A DNA stretch of 15,768 bases from Elusimicrobiota bacterium (lineage in GTDB: Bacteria; Elusimicrobiota; Elusimicrobia; Elusimicrobiales; UBA9959): assembly GCA_030639665.1 (NCBI GenBank), contig DAOWCC010000029.1, positions 1 through 15,768 of the forward strand, in the 5' to 3' direction. Below, one piece after another: positions 1 to 6,266 of this stretch (the first letter of the stretch is position 1; every line of letters starts with the position of its first letter). The position numbers and the translations under genes are program-made. The notes under the pieces are model-generated. The model made no database searches. It was not told the DNA's origin and saw only the letters and a program-made list of their open reading frames with translations.

Positions 1-52
1 CGGCAAGAAAACCGCCTCTCTTCTTATTGTCATTATTTTCCGATGCTTTCAT
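1..52 (-). CDS. 5' end of an unidentified gene (partial, runs off the window)
   Basis: An ATG on the minus strand at 52-50 opens a frame that stays open to the window edge and starts MKASENNDNKKRGGFLA. It is preceded by a perfect AGGAGG Shine-Dalgarno (58-63) with a 5-base spacer, which is why I accept such a short fragment as a real start. It lies 69 bp downstream of the low-complexity protein at 122-1159, on the same strand and with no terminator between, so the two are probably co-transcribed. Seventeen polar, Lys/Asn-rich residues are too few to name a family. The charged N-terminus resembles the short cytoplasmic head of the upstream anchored proteins, but this is only a guess. Confidence 0.7.
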   Translation of the reverse strand, partial: MKASENNDNKKRGGFLA

Positions 53-57
53 AATAT

Positions 58-63
58 CCTCCT
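58..63 (-). promoter_or_regulatory. Strong Shine-Dalgarno AGGAGG
   Basis: Perfect AGGAGG on the minus strand, 5 bases before the ATG at 52-50. It fixes the start of the gene that leaves the window on the left. Confidence 0.8.
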
Positions 64-121
64 AAAAACCGTACCGTGTTCTTTCATTAAACTTAAGACT
101 CTTTCCTCAGAACCAAAAATA

Positions 122-1159
122 TCAGTTGGTTGTTTTGTCCTTCACATTAAGCGATGTATTTTGACCAAGGCTATTGGTTGTAGAGCCTGACGGCGGCATT
201 ATCGCCTTCGCCATTACCTTGCCCATCGCTCCAAACATAGAACCCAAAGTGGCACCTATAACCATCTTTATTATCATCTGTTTGTATTTCTCGTCATTGT
301 CAACGCCACTGGAAGGCTCACCCGGCGCGGGGGGAGTATATTTACTCTTATTAAGACCGGGGTCATTCTTTTTTAAATCACCGCCAATTTCTCCCTCTAC
401 TATTCCGCTGTCCGAGGCAGCCTCTTCAAGACCTGTCGTAATTTGGGAATCATCCGCCTTAACAAGATTATTAAAAGCCGCGGCTATTCCGCTTCTGCCC
501 GCCTCTTCTTTTCCTTTAAGATTAATAGCCTCAGCCTTTTTACTCTGCTTTCGCGAATTGTCAGCTGAAGCAAGAAGTTTGCTGTCTTTCTTTATCTTAC
601 CTATGGGAGCATTGTAATTTTCACTAAATTTGGCCTTATCATTTCCGCCGCCAAAAAATTTATTGTGCTTTTTTCCGCTTGTGCCGCTGCTTCCGCCGCC
701 GGAACCGATAGACGCGACTTTATTGAGTTTTCCAATAGATGTATTTCTCGGTGAAGGAGCATATGCCGAACCGGAATGTTTTGAAGATGAACCCGCGCTT
801 ACCGCGACAGCGCCACTTGCGCCCTCTCCCTCGCCATTCTCCATTTCACCATCAATCATTTCCTCAAAACCGCTGTTATAAAGAGACGAACCGACATCAT
901 CGCCGGAAGTTGCCGGATTATATGTCAACTCGCCTGAAAGGGGAGAACCCGGAGCGCCGCCTTCATAACCCATTCCGTCCGACAAACTGCTCAAATCAAC
1001 GGACTTGGAGCTGAACGGGTTTCCTTCGGGAACAGCGGTATTCCACGATGACCTATCCATTAAGGGAACACTGAACCATAAAACCAAAACAATAAATCCC
1101 ACTACGCCGCCTATGGCATACTGCGCTGTTTTTCCTTTTTTCCCCTGTAAGTTCAGCAT
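122..1159 (-). CDS. Low-complexity membrane-anchored protein with C-terminal glycine zipper, function unknown
   Basis: I do not recognise this protein. From Met at 1159 (345 residues) it has a short Lys-rich head, one membrane segment (about residues 13-34), then some 250 residues rich in Gly, Ser, Lys and Asn with no globular pattern. Near the C-terminus is a hydrophobic stretch (about 295-320) with spaced glycines (GATLGSMFGAMG) that looks like a glycine zipper, a packing motif of oligomeric membrane helices. The frame is open up to a GTG at 1249, but that GTG lies upstream of the start point predicted from the promoter at 1253-1281 and has no Shine-Dalgarno; the ATG at 1159 has GAGGTG four bases upstream. 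The layout resembles the next gene upstream (1371-2579): one N-terminal anchor, a basic disordered linker, and an F-[FI]-GGG motif. A role in the envelope is inferred only. Confidence 0.8.
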   Translation of the reverse strand: MLNLQGKKGKTAQYAIGGVVGFIVLVLWFSVPLMDRSSWNTAVPEGNPFSSKSVDLSSLSDGMGYEGGAPGSPLSGELTYNPATSGDDVGSSLYNSGFEEMIDGEMENGEGEGASGAVAVSAGSSSKHSGSAYAPSPRNTSIGKLNKVASIGSGGGSSGTSGKKHNKFFGGGNDKAKFSENYNAPIGKIKKDSKLLASADNSRKQSKKAEAINLKGKEEAGRSGIAAAFNNLVKADDSQITTGLEEAASDSGIVEGEIGGDLKKNDPGLNKSKYTPPAPGEPSSGVDNDEKYKQMIIKMVIGATLGSMFGAMGKVMAKAIMPPSGSTTNSLGQNTSLNVKDKTTN

Positions 1160-1209
1160 AACCCACCTCTTTTTGAATGTATAAAAACTTTGAACCTCCT
1201 CTGACACAT
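1153..1209 (-). CDS. Possible 18-codon leader ORF overlapping the next start
   Basis: Within the leader an ATG at 1209-1207 opens 18 codons (MCQRRFKVFIHSKRGGLC) that end at TGA 1155-1153, overlapping the ATG of the main gene (1159-1157) in another frame. The overlap has the shape of translational coupling. The ATG itself has only a poor TTGGG-like sequence upstream, and a strong AGAGGAGG lies inside the leader ORF without a start codon at a usable distance. It may well be chance. Confidence 0.25.
   Translation of the reverse strand: MCQRRFKVFIHSKRGGLC
1164..1169 (-). promoter_or_regulatory. Shine-Dalgarno GAGGTG that decides the start at 1159
   Basis: GAGGTG four bases before ATG 1159-1157. 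The in-frame GTG at 1249 has nothing similar, so this site argues for the shorter protein. Confidence 0.65.
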
Positions 1210-1252
1210 CCCAATTAAAGGCGTTCAGAGCGAAGCTTTTTTGTTCCACTAT

Positions 1253-1281
1253 AACTTAGCAGACAAAACTTGACTTGTCAA
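1253..1281 (-). promoter_or_regulatory. Sigma-70-type promoter of the gene at 122-1159
   Basis: Minus strand: -35 TTGACA (1281-1276), 17-base spacer ending in TGC (1261-1259), -10 TAAGTT (1258-1253). The TGC just before the -10 is the extended -10 signal. The predicted start of RNA is near 1246, giving a leader of about 85 bases. The bases outside the -35 (GGGTC) are the same as in the promoter at 2815-2843. Confidence 0.75.
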
Positions 1282-1370
1282 GACCCATTTGCAAATACGC
1301 ACATCAAAAAAACAAACTCAAAATACTCCTCTAAAGACCCTAAATTTGCTAAAGCGATTGTAATAACAAT

Positions 1371-2579
1371 TTAATCATCATAATCCGACTCATCGCCTCC
1401 ATCCGATTCATCGAAATCATACACACTTCCATCAGGATAATTTATCAAGATGTCCCTATTTACTCCATCTTCTTCTATAAAAACGAATTCTCTCTCACAA
1501 ACATTATCATCGTTGCCGGTATACGCCACTTTATAATAATTTTCGGAAATTTCATTTTCAGCGCAAAAAGTCGCATCCGTATCACAACTAACTATAGTAA
1601 TTCTGGCGCTCTCTCCCTTTGATTTCCACTCGGAAGCATAGTTTTGAGCTTCATCAGAAATCTTTGGAACATTGGGACCTGAACCCAAAGCCCTTGTCAT
1701 TCTTTGGGTCATAGCGCTGTTAACGGGACTCATCATGGAATTCAAAAGACCCTCAATAGGATTGGCCGCGTTTTTTAATTTTTCAAGAGCGGGATCTTTC
1801 GCTGTAGCCGCCGCGTCCTTTTTTGGAGCTCCCACTTCAGGGATGGCCAATGTCCCTTCATTGGCCTCCTTCAAATCCAAGATACTGGGACTCATTTCAT
1901 CAAGTTCGACAGCGCTGCCTTTATATGCCATTTTTCCTCTGGCCGCGCCGCCGCCGATAAAACTCTTATCCCATTTACTCTTCGCGTCCATAGATGAGTT
2001 TGTTTTATGCGTTTGCGCCAAAAGATTATTGGTTTTGCGCATAGCGGTATAAGCCCTGGCATTTTTCAGTTTCTCTTTGGCGGCCAGACCGGTTTCGGTT
2101 ATATTTATGTCTTTTTTAGCGTCACTTTTGGAAAAACTTGATTTGGCAAGGGAAGATTTGGAGCCCGATCTACCGCGATTAATTCCTCTGTTTTTCGAAG
2201 ACATCCTAAAGCGCGGCCTCCGAGGCTTATAGGATTTGCCTTTATCTCCAGCTTTTGCTTTTGAATTCGCGGAAGATTTTGTATTGGCGCCGGCAGAAGA
2301 AACAGATTGCAATCCATCATCAAACCTTTCCTTAACCTCAAGACTAATTTCACTTTTATCGCGGGTATCTTCACCATCCGTAAAACCCAAATATTCAAAA
2401 AAAGGCATTGCCGCTTTTTTAAAACCAAAACCGTAACTGAATTTACTTTTTTTATCAAAACCCTTCAAGTCCTCAATTCCGCTGGACATAAAAAAAACAG
2501 ACACTCCCCCGCCAAAAACGAGAAACAAAAATCCGAAAACTATCAACGCCTTTTTTTTATTTTTTTCCAGACGGTTCAT
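1371..2579 (-). CDS. Low-complexity membrane-anchored protein with acidic tail, function unknown
   Basis: Not recognised as a known family. From the ATG at 2579 (402 residues) it has a basic head (MNRLEKNKKK), one membrane segment (about 11-31, LIVFGFLFLVFGGGVSVFFM), then a long Ser/Lys/Arg-rich region that should be disordered. A moderately ordered part follows (about 150-320, with KLKNARAYTAMRKTNNLLAQ and FIGGGAARGK). The C-terminal 80 residues differ: they contain three Cys (SCD, FCAE, VCER), a beta-rich look (YYKVAYTG, REFVFIEEDG) and a very acidic end (DESDGGDESDYDD). A GTG five codons upstream (2594) is possible, but GGGGAA before the ATG favours 2579. The gene has its own promoter (2815-2843) and a leader of about 230 bases that holds a heptamer/octamer array. 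The layout parallels the protein at 122-1159. Confidence 0.8.
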   Translation of the reverse strand: MNRLEKNKKKALIVFGFLFLVFGGGVSVFFMSSGIEDLKGFDKKSKFSYGFGFKKAAMPFFEYLGFTDGEDTRDKSEISLEVKERFDDGLQSVSSAGANTKSSANSKAKAGDKGKSYKPRRPRFRMSSKNRGINRGRSGSKSSLAKSSFSKSDAKKDINITETGLAAKEKLKNARAYTAMRKTNNLLAQTHKTNSSMDAKSKWDKSFIGGGAARGKMAYKGSAVELDEMSPSILDLKEANEGTLAIPEVGAPKKDAAATAKDPALEKLKNAANPIEGLLNSMMSPVNSAMTQRMTRALGSGPNVPKISDEAQNYASEWKSKGESARITIVSCDTDATFCAENEISENYYKVAYTGNDDNVCEREFVFIEEDGVNRDILINYPDGSVYDFDESDGGDESDYDD

Positions 2580-2597
2580 ATGTTCCCCAATCACTAC

Positions 2598-2650
2598 GAG
2601 TTTTAGAGTTTTAGAGTTAAGAGTTTAAGAGTTAGGAGTTAAGAGTTCAA
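2598..2650 (+). repeat. Degenerate 7-8 bp tandem array, GAGTTNNN-type, seven units
   Basis: Read on the plus strand: GAGTTTTA (2598), GAGTTTTA (2606), GAGTTAA (2614), GAGTTTAA (2621), GAGTTAG (2629), GAGTTAA (2636), GAGTTCAA (2643). GAGTT is invariant, the 2-3 following bases vary. The array ends 18 bases before the ATG of the minus-strand gene at 2579 and so lies in its untranslated leader. On the coding strand the unit reads nnnAACTC. Confidence 0.85.
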
Positions 2651-2814
2651 AGAAAGCAAAGGAAACTTCCAAACTTTTCAAAAGCCCCTAATCTTCAACA
2701 CCTAACCCCGTCAACACCACAAACACAAATCTCTTCACCCAAAATAAAAACGGCAAATATCCGCACCTTAATCGGTTTAACTGCGGATAAAAGCTAAATT
2801 TTCTTTATATTAAA
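2651..2814. other. Leader region between the promoter at 2815 and the octamer array
   Basis: No ORF with a ribosome binding site and no strong hairpin is visible here. It is the upstream half of the long leader of the gene at 1371-2579. The strand-specific poverty in G (runs such as CACCACAAACACAAA) is notable, but I can assign no function. Confidence 0.4.
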
Positions 2815-2843
2815 AGCATAGCAGAGGAAACAGGATTTATCAA
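2815..2843 (-). promoter_or_regulatory. Sigma-70-type promoter of the gene at 1371-2579
   Basis: Minus strand: -35 TTGATA (2843-2838), 17-base spacer ending in TGC (2823-2821), -10 TATGCT (2820-2815). Same GGGTC left of the -35 as in the promoter at 1253-1281. It lies 14 bases from the REP-like pair at 2857-2912. Confidence 0.7.
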
Positions 2844-2856
2844 GACCCAGAGGATA

Positions 2857-2880
2857 GTAGCTGCCGCATTACTATGCGGC
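2857..2880 (+). repeat. REP-like hairpin, unit 1
   Basis: GTAG foot (2857-2860), two bases (CT), then a 7-bp hairpin: GCCGCAT (2863-2869), loop TACT (2870-2873), ATGCGGC (2874-2880). A GTAG tetranucleotide at the 5' foot of a hairpin is the classical signature of REP elements mobilised by REP-associated tyrosine transposases (RAYT/TnpA-REP). The stem differs from units 2 and 3 at paired positions, so base pairing is kept. Confidence 0.75.
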
Positions 2881-2888
2881 CAATAATT

Positions 2889-2912
2889 GCGGGATAGTAA
2901 TCCCGCCGCTAC
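2889..2912 (-). repeat. REP-like hairpin, unit 2 (inverted relative to unit 1)
   Basis: On the minus strand: GTAG foot (2912-2909), two bases (CG), stem GCGGGAT (2906-2900), loop TACT (2899-2896), stem ATCCCGC (2895-2889). It faces unit 1 across an 8-bp AT-rich spacer (2881-2888), giving the REP / inverted-REP arrangement of a BIME. The pair lies between the stop of the flavodiiron gene (2935) and the promoter at 2815-2843, so it might also act as a transcription barrier or 3' end stabiliser. Confidence 0.75.
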
Positions 2913-2934
2913 ATTATAATCCGCCGTTTCTTGC

Positions 2935-4107
2935 CTATTTATCCAAAGTCTTATGTTTGGAAACTATGAGTTTTGCCAGCTTGTCAATCTCGGATAAATC
3001 TTTTTCCGTGGGCAGGCCCTTGACCATAACCGGCGGCAAAATCTCGGCTTTCACATTACATAAAAGAGCTGAAAGAACTTCTACGGTTTTTCCGCCCCAA
3101 CCATAAGAACCTATAATGGAAATAAATTTAGTGCCCGGCCTTAAAATATTGGCAAGATAGGCTATATAAGCCGCTTTGGGATGCGGAGCGGCGAGAACGG
3201 TCGGAGTTCCTATAATTACGGTCGCGCAATCTACAAGCTCTTCCGCGACTTTACCAACATCGGCATCTTCAATATTCGCTATTTCAACCGGTATATCCTT
3301 AACGCGCAAAGAATCCGCCAATCTGTTTACAAGAACTTCAGTGCTTCCATGCATACTCACATAAGCTATCAAAACTCTGTTTTTAGGCCCCTTCAATGTC
3401 CACTCTTCATAAGCGTCAAGAACAAAATCAACGCATTTATGCACGGGACCATGGCTCGGCGCTATCATACTGATAGCCAAATCATCCAATTTTTTTAAAT
3501 TATCTTTCAGATTATTTCTGAAAGGCAGCATTATCTCGGCATAATATCTTTTTAAAGGTTCATATATTTTTTTGTCATTGGAAAACACATCTCCGGTGGC
3601 AAGATGAGAACCGAATAAATCACAAGAAAACAATATCTTGTCTTCTTGCAGATAGGCGCACATTGTCTCAGGCCAATGCGCCCATGGAGTAAACACAAAT
3701 TGAAGCGTTTTTCCGCCGATATCCAAAGTTTCTCCGTCTTTAACCACTTTAAATTTATCGTCGGAAATATGCAAATGCTCTTTAAGCAACTCTTTACATT
3801 TGGCATTGGCGATTATTTTGGCTTTTGGATATTTCTCCAAAACTTTTGGCAATAAACCCGAATGGTCCTGCTCGGCATGATTGCATACTATGTAATCAAT
3901 CTCTTTTATACCCGTAAGATAATCCAAAAATATATTTTCTTTGGCGGGATCCGCGGTATCGATAAGAACGGTTTTTTCAAGTCCGTTAATTATATAGGAA
4001 TTATAGCTCGTGCCGTTCGGCAATGGAATTAAAGCGTCAAATAATTTTCTGTTCCAATCTTGCACGCCTATGGAAAAAACATTTCTGGCTATTTTAATCG
4101 GCATCAT
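2935..4107 (-). CDS. fprA: Flavodiiron protein (type A flavoprotein, FprA family)
   Basis: A cytoplasmic flavodiiron protein of standard length (390 residues) that reduces O2 to water and/or NO to N2O in anaerobes. Residues 1-240 are the metallo-beta-lactamase-like diiron domain, with ligands H77-x-E79-x-D81 in NHAEQDHSG, H144 in PWAHWPET, D163 in SCDLFG and H219 in APSHGPV; all are present. Residues 244-390 are a flavodoxin domain with the FMN phosphate loop SMHGSTE (251-257) and flavin loops GTPTVLAAPHP and GSYGWGG. There is no rubredoxin or flavin reductase domain attached, and none nearby, so the electron donor is encoded elsewhere. Start: ATG 4107 with GGAGG (4116-4120) 8 bases upstream; the second Met, directly following, is also possible. 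It has its own promoter at 4266-4295. Choice between O2 and NO as the main substrate cannot be made from sequence. Confidence 0.96.
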   Translation of the reverse strand: MMPIKIARNVFSIGVQDWNRKLFDALIPLPNGTSYNSYIINGLEKTVLIDTADPAKENIFLDYLTGIKEIDYIVCNHAEQDHSGLLPKVLEKYPKAKIIANAKCKELLKEHLHISDDKFKVVKDGETLDIGGKTLQFVFTPWAHWPETMCAYLQEDKILFSCDLFGSHLATGDVFSNDKKIYEPLKRYYAEIMLPFRNNLKDNLKKLDDLAISMIAPSHGPVHKCVDFVLDAYEEWTLKGPKNRVLIAYVSMHGSTEVLVNRLADSLRVKDIPVEIANIEDADVGKVAEELVDCATVIIGTPTVLAAPHPKAAYIAYLANILRPGTKFISIIGSYGWGGKTVEVLSALLCNVKAEILPPVMVKGLPTEKDLSEIDKLAKLIVSKHKTLDK

Positions 4108-4265
4108 AAACTTTTCCTCCCAAATAAACGGCAGGTTAAGGCAAAGATTAAGCGTTATAAAAAACTCAATTCTTCCATACCCACACTTTGTATTATCCTA
4201 AATTCGCAACTCGTTTATCCGCATCTATTTTCATTTCTTGAATTCGCAAAGAACACTAAAAACCA

Positions 4266-4295
4266 AGTTTAGCAGAAGAAAGCCCTCAATTTCAA
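4266..4295 (-). promoter_or_regulatory. Sigma-70-type promoter of the flavodiiron gene
   Basis: Minus strand: -35 TTGAAA (4295-4290), 18-base spacer ending in TGC (4274-4272), -10 TAAACT (4271-4266). The predicted RNA start is near 4259, leaving a leader of about 150 bases. It lies 30 bp past the stop of the Mur ligase gene, so the flavodiiron gene can be transcribed on its own. No operator-like palindrome is evident next to it. Confidence 0.65.
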
Positions 4296-4324
4296 GCTAA
4301 GCCTCTGGCGGGACAGGCAAACGG

Positions 4325-5713
4325 CTACGCCTCCACTTCCGCGCTGTTTTTAATTTCTTCAAAAACACTTTGAGCAAAATCCGAAAGACTCCAATCTCTG
4401 GCGCCCATTATCAAAACAATATCCCCCGGTTCAGCCAGCTTCGCGCACGCGGAAACAATATCTTTTCTCTCGGCAAAAAAAACGGCCTTTTTACCTTTCT
4501 TATTTATTTCATCCGTTAAATCTTTTGAAGATATATCTTTTGAAGCCGTTCCCCCCGCGTAATAAATTTCAGGCATCAATAAAATATCTTCATCTTTAAG
4601 CCGCGTGGAAAAAACTTCAATCAAATCATCCTTTAAATGTTTTGTCGGAGCAAAGCCGTGAGGCTGATATATCGCGATAAGCCTGCCTCGAACAATTTTC
4701 CTTGCGGCCTCAATACTGGCTGAAATTTTGGCGGGGTTATGAGCGTAATCATCAATCACCCTAATTTGATTTATTTCACCAATCATATTAAATCGGCGCT
4801 CAATGCCCGCGTAACCGGCTAAAGCCGAGGCGGAATCTTTAAGCTCTACGCCAAAATCTTCGCAAACTCTCGCCGCCGCTAAGGCATTTTGGATATTACA
4901 TTCCCCCGGAACGGGCAATAAGAACTCAATACCTTTTATTTTAAATTTTGCGGAAAACCCAGGATACTTTTTGTCCCTTGCTTCAAAACCGGTGTCAGCC
5001 CCGCCGAAAACCGAAGCATTTGAAAAAACATCCGCGTTAAGGCCGAGAGAATCAATATAGAGTTTCTTGGTATGACCCGCGAATTTTAGAAAAATTTTCT
5101 CAATCTCATCTTCATCTTTATGATCTTTTGAGATATTTAAAATAATTCCCGAATGAGGATGATAATTGACTATGGTCCCGTCGCTTTCATCAGCTTCCAC
5201 AATTAAAATATCCGACTCTCCGCGCCAAGCATTGCCTATAAAACCTTTTTTCTTTATGCTTTCGAGAGCCGCTCCGGTAATGATGCTTGGAGATTTTCCG
5301 GCTTTTTCCAAAATTTCATATATCATGGCCGCCACCGTTGATTTCCCGCTTGTTCCCGCTACGGCTATCGTTTTAAACCTATCGACATAATCGGACAAAA
5401 ATTCCGACCTGTGAATAATAGGAATATTCAATTCCTTGGCCTTCAGAATATCTGGGTTTTCATTTTCAACGGCGGTTGAAACTATAAGAATATTCGTGTT
5501 TTTGGAAATTCCGCTCCCGTCTTGCGGAAAAATTTTAATGGACAGTTTTTCAAGTTTATCTCTTAAAGAAAAACTCCTATTATTGTCAAAATTCCTATCA
5601 GAACCGCTGACTTCATGGCCTTCCATAGCGGCTATCTGAGACAAAGCGCTCATACCCGCTCCGGCAATTCCGGTAAAATACATTTTTTTTAATGTTAAAT
5701 TCTCTTCTTTCAT
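4325..5713 (-). CDS. murC: Mur ligase, MurC-type (UDP-N-acetylmuramate--alanine ligase), divergent
   Basis: An ATP-dependent amino-acid ligase of the Mur family, most likely adding L-Ala to UDP-MurNAc in the cytoplasm (462 residues, normal for MurC). N-terminal nucleotide-sugar domain: GIAGAGMSALSQIA (15-28) and SGSDR (36-40). Central ATPase domain: P-loop GTSGKST (120-126), EADESDG (173-179), NISKDHKDEDE (193-203) and CNIQNALAA (272-280). C-terminal domain: RRF (306-308), DDYAHNP (321-327), QPHGFAPT (350-357). It departs from textbook MurC, which has GTHGKTT, DDYAHHP and QPHRYTRT, so it may be a paralogue such as an Mpl-like recycling ligase. No other mur, fts or ddl gene lies next to it, which is unusual for murC. 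The start at 5713 has no good Shine-Dalgarno; Met11 has none either. Confidence 0.75.
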   Translation of the reverse strand: MKEENLTLKKMYFTGIAGAGMSALSQIAAMEGHEVSGSDRNFDNNRSFSLRDKLEKLSIKIFPQDGSGISKNTNILIVSTAVENENPDILKAKELNIPIIHRSEFLSDYVDRFKTIAVAGTSGKSTVAAMIYEILEKAGKSPSIITGAALESIKKKGFIGNAWRGESDILIVEADESDGTIVNYHPHSGIILNISKDHKDEDEIEKIFLKFAGHTKKLYIDSLGLNADVFSNASVFGGADTGFEARDKKYPGFSAKFKIKGIEFLLPVPGECNIQNALAAARVCEDFGVELKDSASALAGYAGIERRFNMIGEINQIRVIDDYAHNPAKISASIEAARKIVRGRLIAIYQPHGFAPTKHLKDDLIEVFSTRLKDEDILLMPEIYYAGGTASKDISSKDLTDEINKKGKKAVFFAERKDIVSACAKLAEPGDIVLIMGARDWSLSDFAQSVFEEIKNSAEVEA

Positions 5714-5802
5714 AAAAACCGCTTACCCCGTTTATAGGAAGATATTGTTTTAAACTGTTTGTTAAATTTTATAATATATAGACAGATAATTGCATGGGTT
5801 TG

Positions 5803-5993
5803 CTTAAAAACTCTATTTGCTTTCAAAATTGTTGATTTTGAGCTGAGACAAAGAGTGAAGAATACGCATACTCTTCAGTAGTCTGTAAATGATGAACGAT
5901 GAAGTCGCAAGCCAAAAACAGCGGTTTAAACGCAAAAGGCAATTAAAATTACAAAAACCCTCATAAATTATGAGGCCGGTTAGAGTTTTTAAG
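5803..5993. repeat. Long-range 13-bp perfect inverted repeat
   Basis: CTTAAAAACTCTA at 5803-5815 recurs as its exact reverse complement at 5981-5993, 165 bp apart. Both arms lie in the same intergenic region. The arms could be ends of a small decayed element, a pair of sites for one regulator, or chance in AT-rich DNA. Confidence 0.4.
5959..5975. promoter_or_regulatory. Perfect 17-bp palindrome, candidate operator
   Basis: CCTCATAA, one central A, TTATGAGG: eight paired bases each side. It is followed by a second weaker hairpin, GTTAGAG (5979-5985) with CTCTAAC (6000-6006), just before the ATG at 6019. With no T-run it is not a terminator. It may be a dimeric repressor site or part of a structured leader; no known riboswitch is recognised. 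Confidence 0.4.
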
Positions 5994-6018
5994 TGAACCC
6001 TCTAACTACGGGGCTGAC

Positions 6019-6231
6019 ATGGAATGTAAAAAAACAGAAAACATGAAATCCTGCGCTTGCACCTATGAACCCTGCTCAAGAAAAGGCGTTTGTTGCGACT
6101 GCATTGTCTATCACAAAAACATGGGTGAATTGCCGGGCTGTTTTTTCAGTAAAGAAGCTGAACGCTCCTACGACAGAACCATTGAAAAATTCGTAAGCGA
6201 TCGGAAAAACCGCTGGACGGCGGATAATTAA
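6019..6231 (+). CDS. Small Cys-rich protein, DUF6485-like
   Basis: Seventy residues with eight cysteines, in the order C3, C12-x-C14, C19, C25-C26-x-C28, C41. The run CTYEPCSRKGVCCDC followed by YHKNMGELPGCFF and an acidic/basic helix (AERSYDRTIEKF) matches my memory of the DUF6485 family of small Cys-rich proteins found in anaerobes. The cysteine pattern suggests a metal site (Zn or Fe-S), but no function is established. There is only a weak GGGG-containing sequence before the ATG at 6019. It is 35 bp upstream of ridA on the same strand and is probably the first gene of a three-gene set with ridA and malQ. The leader contains two inverted repeats. Confidence 0.8.
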   Translation: MECKKTENMKSCACTYEPCSRKGVCCDCIVYHKNMGELPGCFFSKEAERSYDRTIEKFVSDRKNRWTADN

Positions 6232-6266
6232 ACTTAATCTTAAACTGCTATTAATAGGAGAAAAAA

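Larger units (their letters stand above)
5714..6018. other. Divergent intergenic region between the Mur ligase and the Cys-rich protein gene
   Basis: About 305 bp must hold promoters in both directions. I see AT-rich candidate -10 boxes, for example TATAAA on the minus strand near 5745 and TATAAT-like sequence near 5770, but no convincing -35 partner. Structure present: a 13-bp inverted repeat (5803-5815 / 5981-5993), two heptamers GATGAAC-GATGAAG (5891-5904) and a perfect palindrome (5959-5975). No ORF is credible. Confidence 0.5.

Noticed and set aside
1157..1249. Longer start (GTG 1249) for the gene at 122-1159
   Set aside because: No Shine-Dalgarno, and it lies upstream of the RNA start expected from the promoter at 1253-1281; ATG 1159 has GAGGTG.
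174..2606. Plus-strand open frames opposite the two low-complexity proteins
   Set aside because: They arise from biased Gly/Ser/Lys codons on the other strand; the minus-strand frames have promoters, Shine-Dalgarno sites and sensible membrane segments.
2857..2912. The hairpin pair as an intrinsic terminator or as CRISPR repeats
   Set aside because: No T-run follows either stem, and there are only two inverted units with an 8-bp spacer. Repetition on the other strand at 8325 and the GTAG foot fit a REP element better.
4301..4324. GCCTCTGGCGGGACAGGC as a terminator of the Mur ligase gene
   Set aside because: Only four outer base pairs (GCCT/AGGC) and no T-run on the minus strand.
5959..6006. 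Riboswitch upstream of the Cys-rich protein gene
   Set aside because: I compared it by eye with preQ1, SAM and fluoride aptamers and found no matching core; kept only as palindromes.
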